A stretch of DNA of 6,991 bases from Treponema sp. (GTDB taxonomy: Bacteria; Spirochaetota; Spirochaetia; Treponematales; Treponemataceae): the NCBI GenBank assembly GCA_016290335.1, contig JAEETM010000133.1, forward strand, positions 1-6,991, written 5' to 3'. Of the stretch, positions 6,429 to 6,991 are shown one piece after another (position 1 is the stretch's first letter; the number at the start of each line of letters is the position of its first letter). The translations under genes were made by a program, and so were the position numbers. The notes under the pieces were generated by a model that saw only the letters and a list, made by a program, of their open reading frames with translations, was not told the DNA's origin and searched no databases.

Positions 6429-6455
6429 TTCAAGATTCCAAATTGGAATCTTGAA
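6429..6455. repeat. 27-nt perfect palindrome with one central base
   Basis: Arms TTCAAGATTCCAA (6429-6441) and TTGGAATCTTGAA (6443-6455) are perfect complements around a single A at 6442. No T-run follows on either side in the transcribed sense (A-run after it on +, mixed sequence after it on -), so it is not a standard terminator. A one-base centre is too tight for an RNA hairpin without opening the inner pairs, so a DNA-binding site is more plausible. Confidence 0.7.
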
Positions 6456-6500
6456 AAAAGGCAAAGCTGCTTATAAACTGAAAGTGAACTAAAAATTCGG

Positions 6501-6535
6501 TTTGTTTAAAATCACAATTTGTGACTTTGAACAAA
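6501..6535. repeat. 35-nt near-perfect palindrome containing operator-like site D
   Basis: Outer arms TTTGTTTAAA (6501-6510) and TTTGAACAAA (6526-6535) pair with one T-G wobble. After one mismatch, inner arms TCACAA (6512-6517) and TTGTGA (6519-6524) pair around a single T. Its middle, AAATCACA-ATT-TGTGACTT (6509-6527), has the same arm and centre layout as sites A and B. It lies about 50-85 bp before the exonuclease start and overlaps that gene's candidate -35, so it is a likely regulator-binding site. Confidence 0.6.
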
Positions 6536-6548
6536 AGCGGAATATATA
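6519..6548 (+). promoter_or_regulatory. Weak candidate promoter of the exonuclease gene
   Basis: TTGTGA (6519-6524, 4/6) and TATATA (6543-6548, 4/6) are 18 bp apart. The -35 starts ten bases into site D, exactly as the -35 TTGTAA of the binding-protein promoter starts ten bases into site A. No better promoter is seen close to the gene. Confidence 0.35.
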
Positions 6549-6585
6549 GCGTCAGGAAACATATTTTTTATTTCAGGATTACATT

Positions 6586-6991
6586 ATGACCAGATATATT
6601 GTTTTTGATGTGGAAACGCCTAACCGGTACAATAACCGCATAAGCGCTATTGGCATCAGTGTGGTGGAAGATGCAAAAATCATAAAAGAGTATTTTTATT
6701 TTGTGAACCCGGGGCAGCGGTTTGACTGGTTCAACACGCAACTGACCGGCATAAGTGCGGAGCTTGTGGCGGATGCGCCCACGTTTCCGCAGCTGTGGAA
6801 AGTAATTGAGCCGGTCATGAACAGCGGCATTCTGGTTGCCCATAACGCCAGCTTTGATATGGGTGTGATTCGCAAATGTCTGCGTGATTACGGCATTGCG
6901 TGGAAACCGCAGGTCAGGGGATTGTGTACTGTGGTCATGGGCCGCAGGCTCTGTCCGGGAATCAGTCACAGGCTGAATGACCTGTGTGATT
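6586..6991 (+). CDS. DEDD-family 3'-5' exonuclease (DnaQ/RNase T-like), N-terminal part
   Basis: The first 135 codons are present and the frame runs off the right edge. The protein begins MTRYIVFDVETP, in which Asp8 and Glu10 form motif Exo I that binds the two catalytic metals. Exo II is LVAHNASFD with His86, Asn87 and Asp91. The third motif, an H-x4-D pair, normally falls further on; HRLNDLCD at 128-135 precedes it and matches the usual lead-in, so the catalytic core is cut short by the window and not visibly damaged. Members trim single-stranded DNA or RNA from the 3' end, as proofreading subunit epsilon or RNase T do. A stand-alone enzyme of this type cannot be assigned a substrate by sequence alone. 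The ATG has only a modest AGGA (6575-6578) 7 nt upstream. It is divergent from the helicase gene. Confidence 0.9.
   Translation, partial: MTRYIVFDVETPNRYNNRISAIGISVVEDAKIIKEYFYFVNPGQRFDWFNTQLTGISAELVADAPTFPQLWKVIEPVMNSGILVAHNASFDMGVIRKCLRDYGIAWKPQVRGLCTVVMGRRLCPGISHRLNDLCD

Larger units (their letters stand above)
6176..6585. other. AT-rich divergent intergenic region with palindromes
   Basis: This 410-bp spacer separates the leftward helicase gene from the rightward exonuclease gene and has no credible coding sequence. It contains the helicase promoter, a possible structured + strand RNA (6294-6420), a 27-nt palindrome (6429-6455), a 35-nt near-palindrome (6501-6535) and a weak promoter for the exonuclease. 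Runs of A and T are frequent, so some inverted repeats could arise from base composition alone. No transposase remnant, tRNA or known riboswitch was recognised. Confidence 0.65.

Noticed and set aside
6209..6433. Short - strand reading frame of 74 codons upstream of the helicase
   Set aside because: It overlaps the helicase promoter, lacks a ribosome site and has the Lys/Phe/Tyr/Ile-rich content expected of random AT-rich DNA.
1..6991. CRISPR array, insertion sequence, tRNA or rRNA, prophage genes
   Set aside because: No regularly spaced repeats, transposase motifs, terminal inverted repeats with target duplications, cloverleaf pattern or phage structural genes were seen on either strand.

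Overview
The window looks like part of a chromosome from a low-to-mid G+C Bacillota. The -35/-10 promoters, strong AGGAGG-type ribosome sites, lipoprotein signal peptide and protein flavour would suit Negativicutes or Clostridia, but the taxon is an inference. There is no phage, transposon, CRISPR or RNA-gene hallmark. It holds four complete genes and two cut by the window edges.

Left part (1-2772, all + strand): the C-terminal tail of a DASS-type sodium/dicarboxylate symporter, closed by a strong intrinsic terminator. A regulated promoter region with several inverted repeats follows. Then come a lipoprotein amino-acid substrate-binding protein (553-1344), a TetR-family regulator (1429-2067) and a small membrane protein of unknown function (2230-2772). 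The binding protein has no permease or ATPase beside it in the window.

Middle (2918-6175, - strand): one large gene encoding a 1085-residue HKD/PLD nuclease - SF2 helicase - DUF3427 protein. It has its own promoter and a terminator at 2774-2805. Three 60-base lines counted by hand suggest it is more AT-rich (37% and 43% GC in two lines) than its neighbours (47-48%).

Right part (6176-6991): an AT-rich 410-bp intergenic region packed with palindromes and a possible small structured RNA. After it comes the start of a DnaQ/RNase T-like 3'-5' exonuclease, truncated by the window end. The helicase and exonuclease genes diverge across this spacer.

The least expected signal is a repeated operator-like palindrome, AAATnACA-N3-TGTnATTT. 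Two good copies bracket the binding-protein promoter. Two degenerate copies sit at the helicase promoter and upstream of the exonuclease. If real, they would place these promoters under one regulator. This is a hypothesis from pattern matching only.
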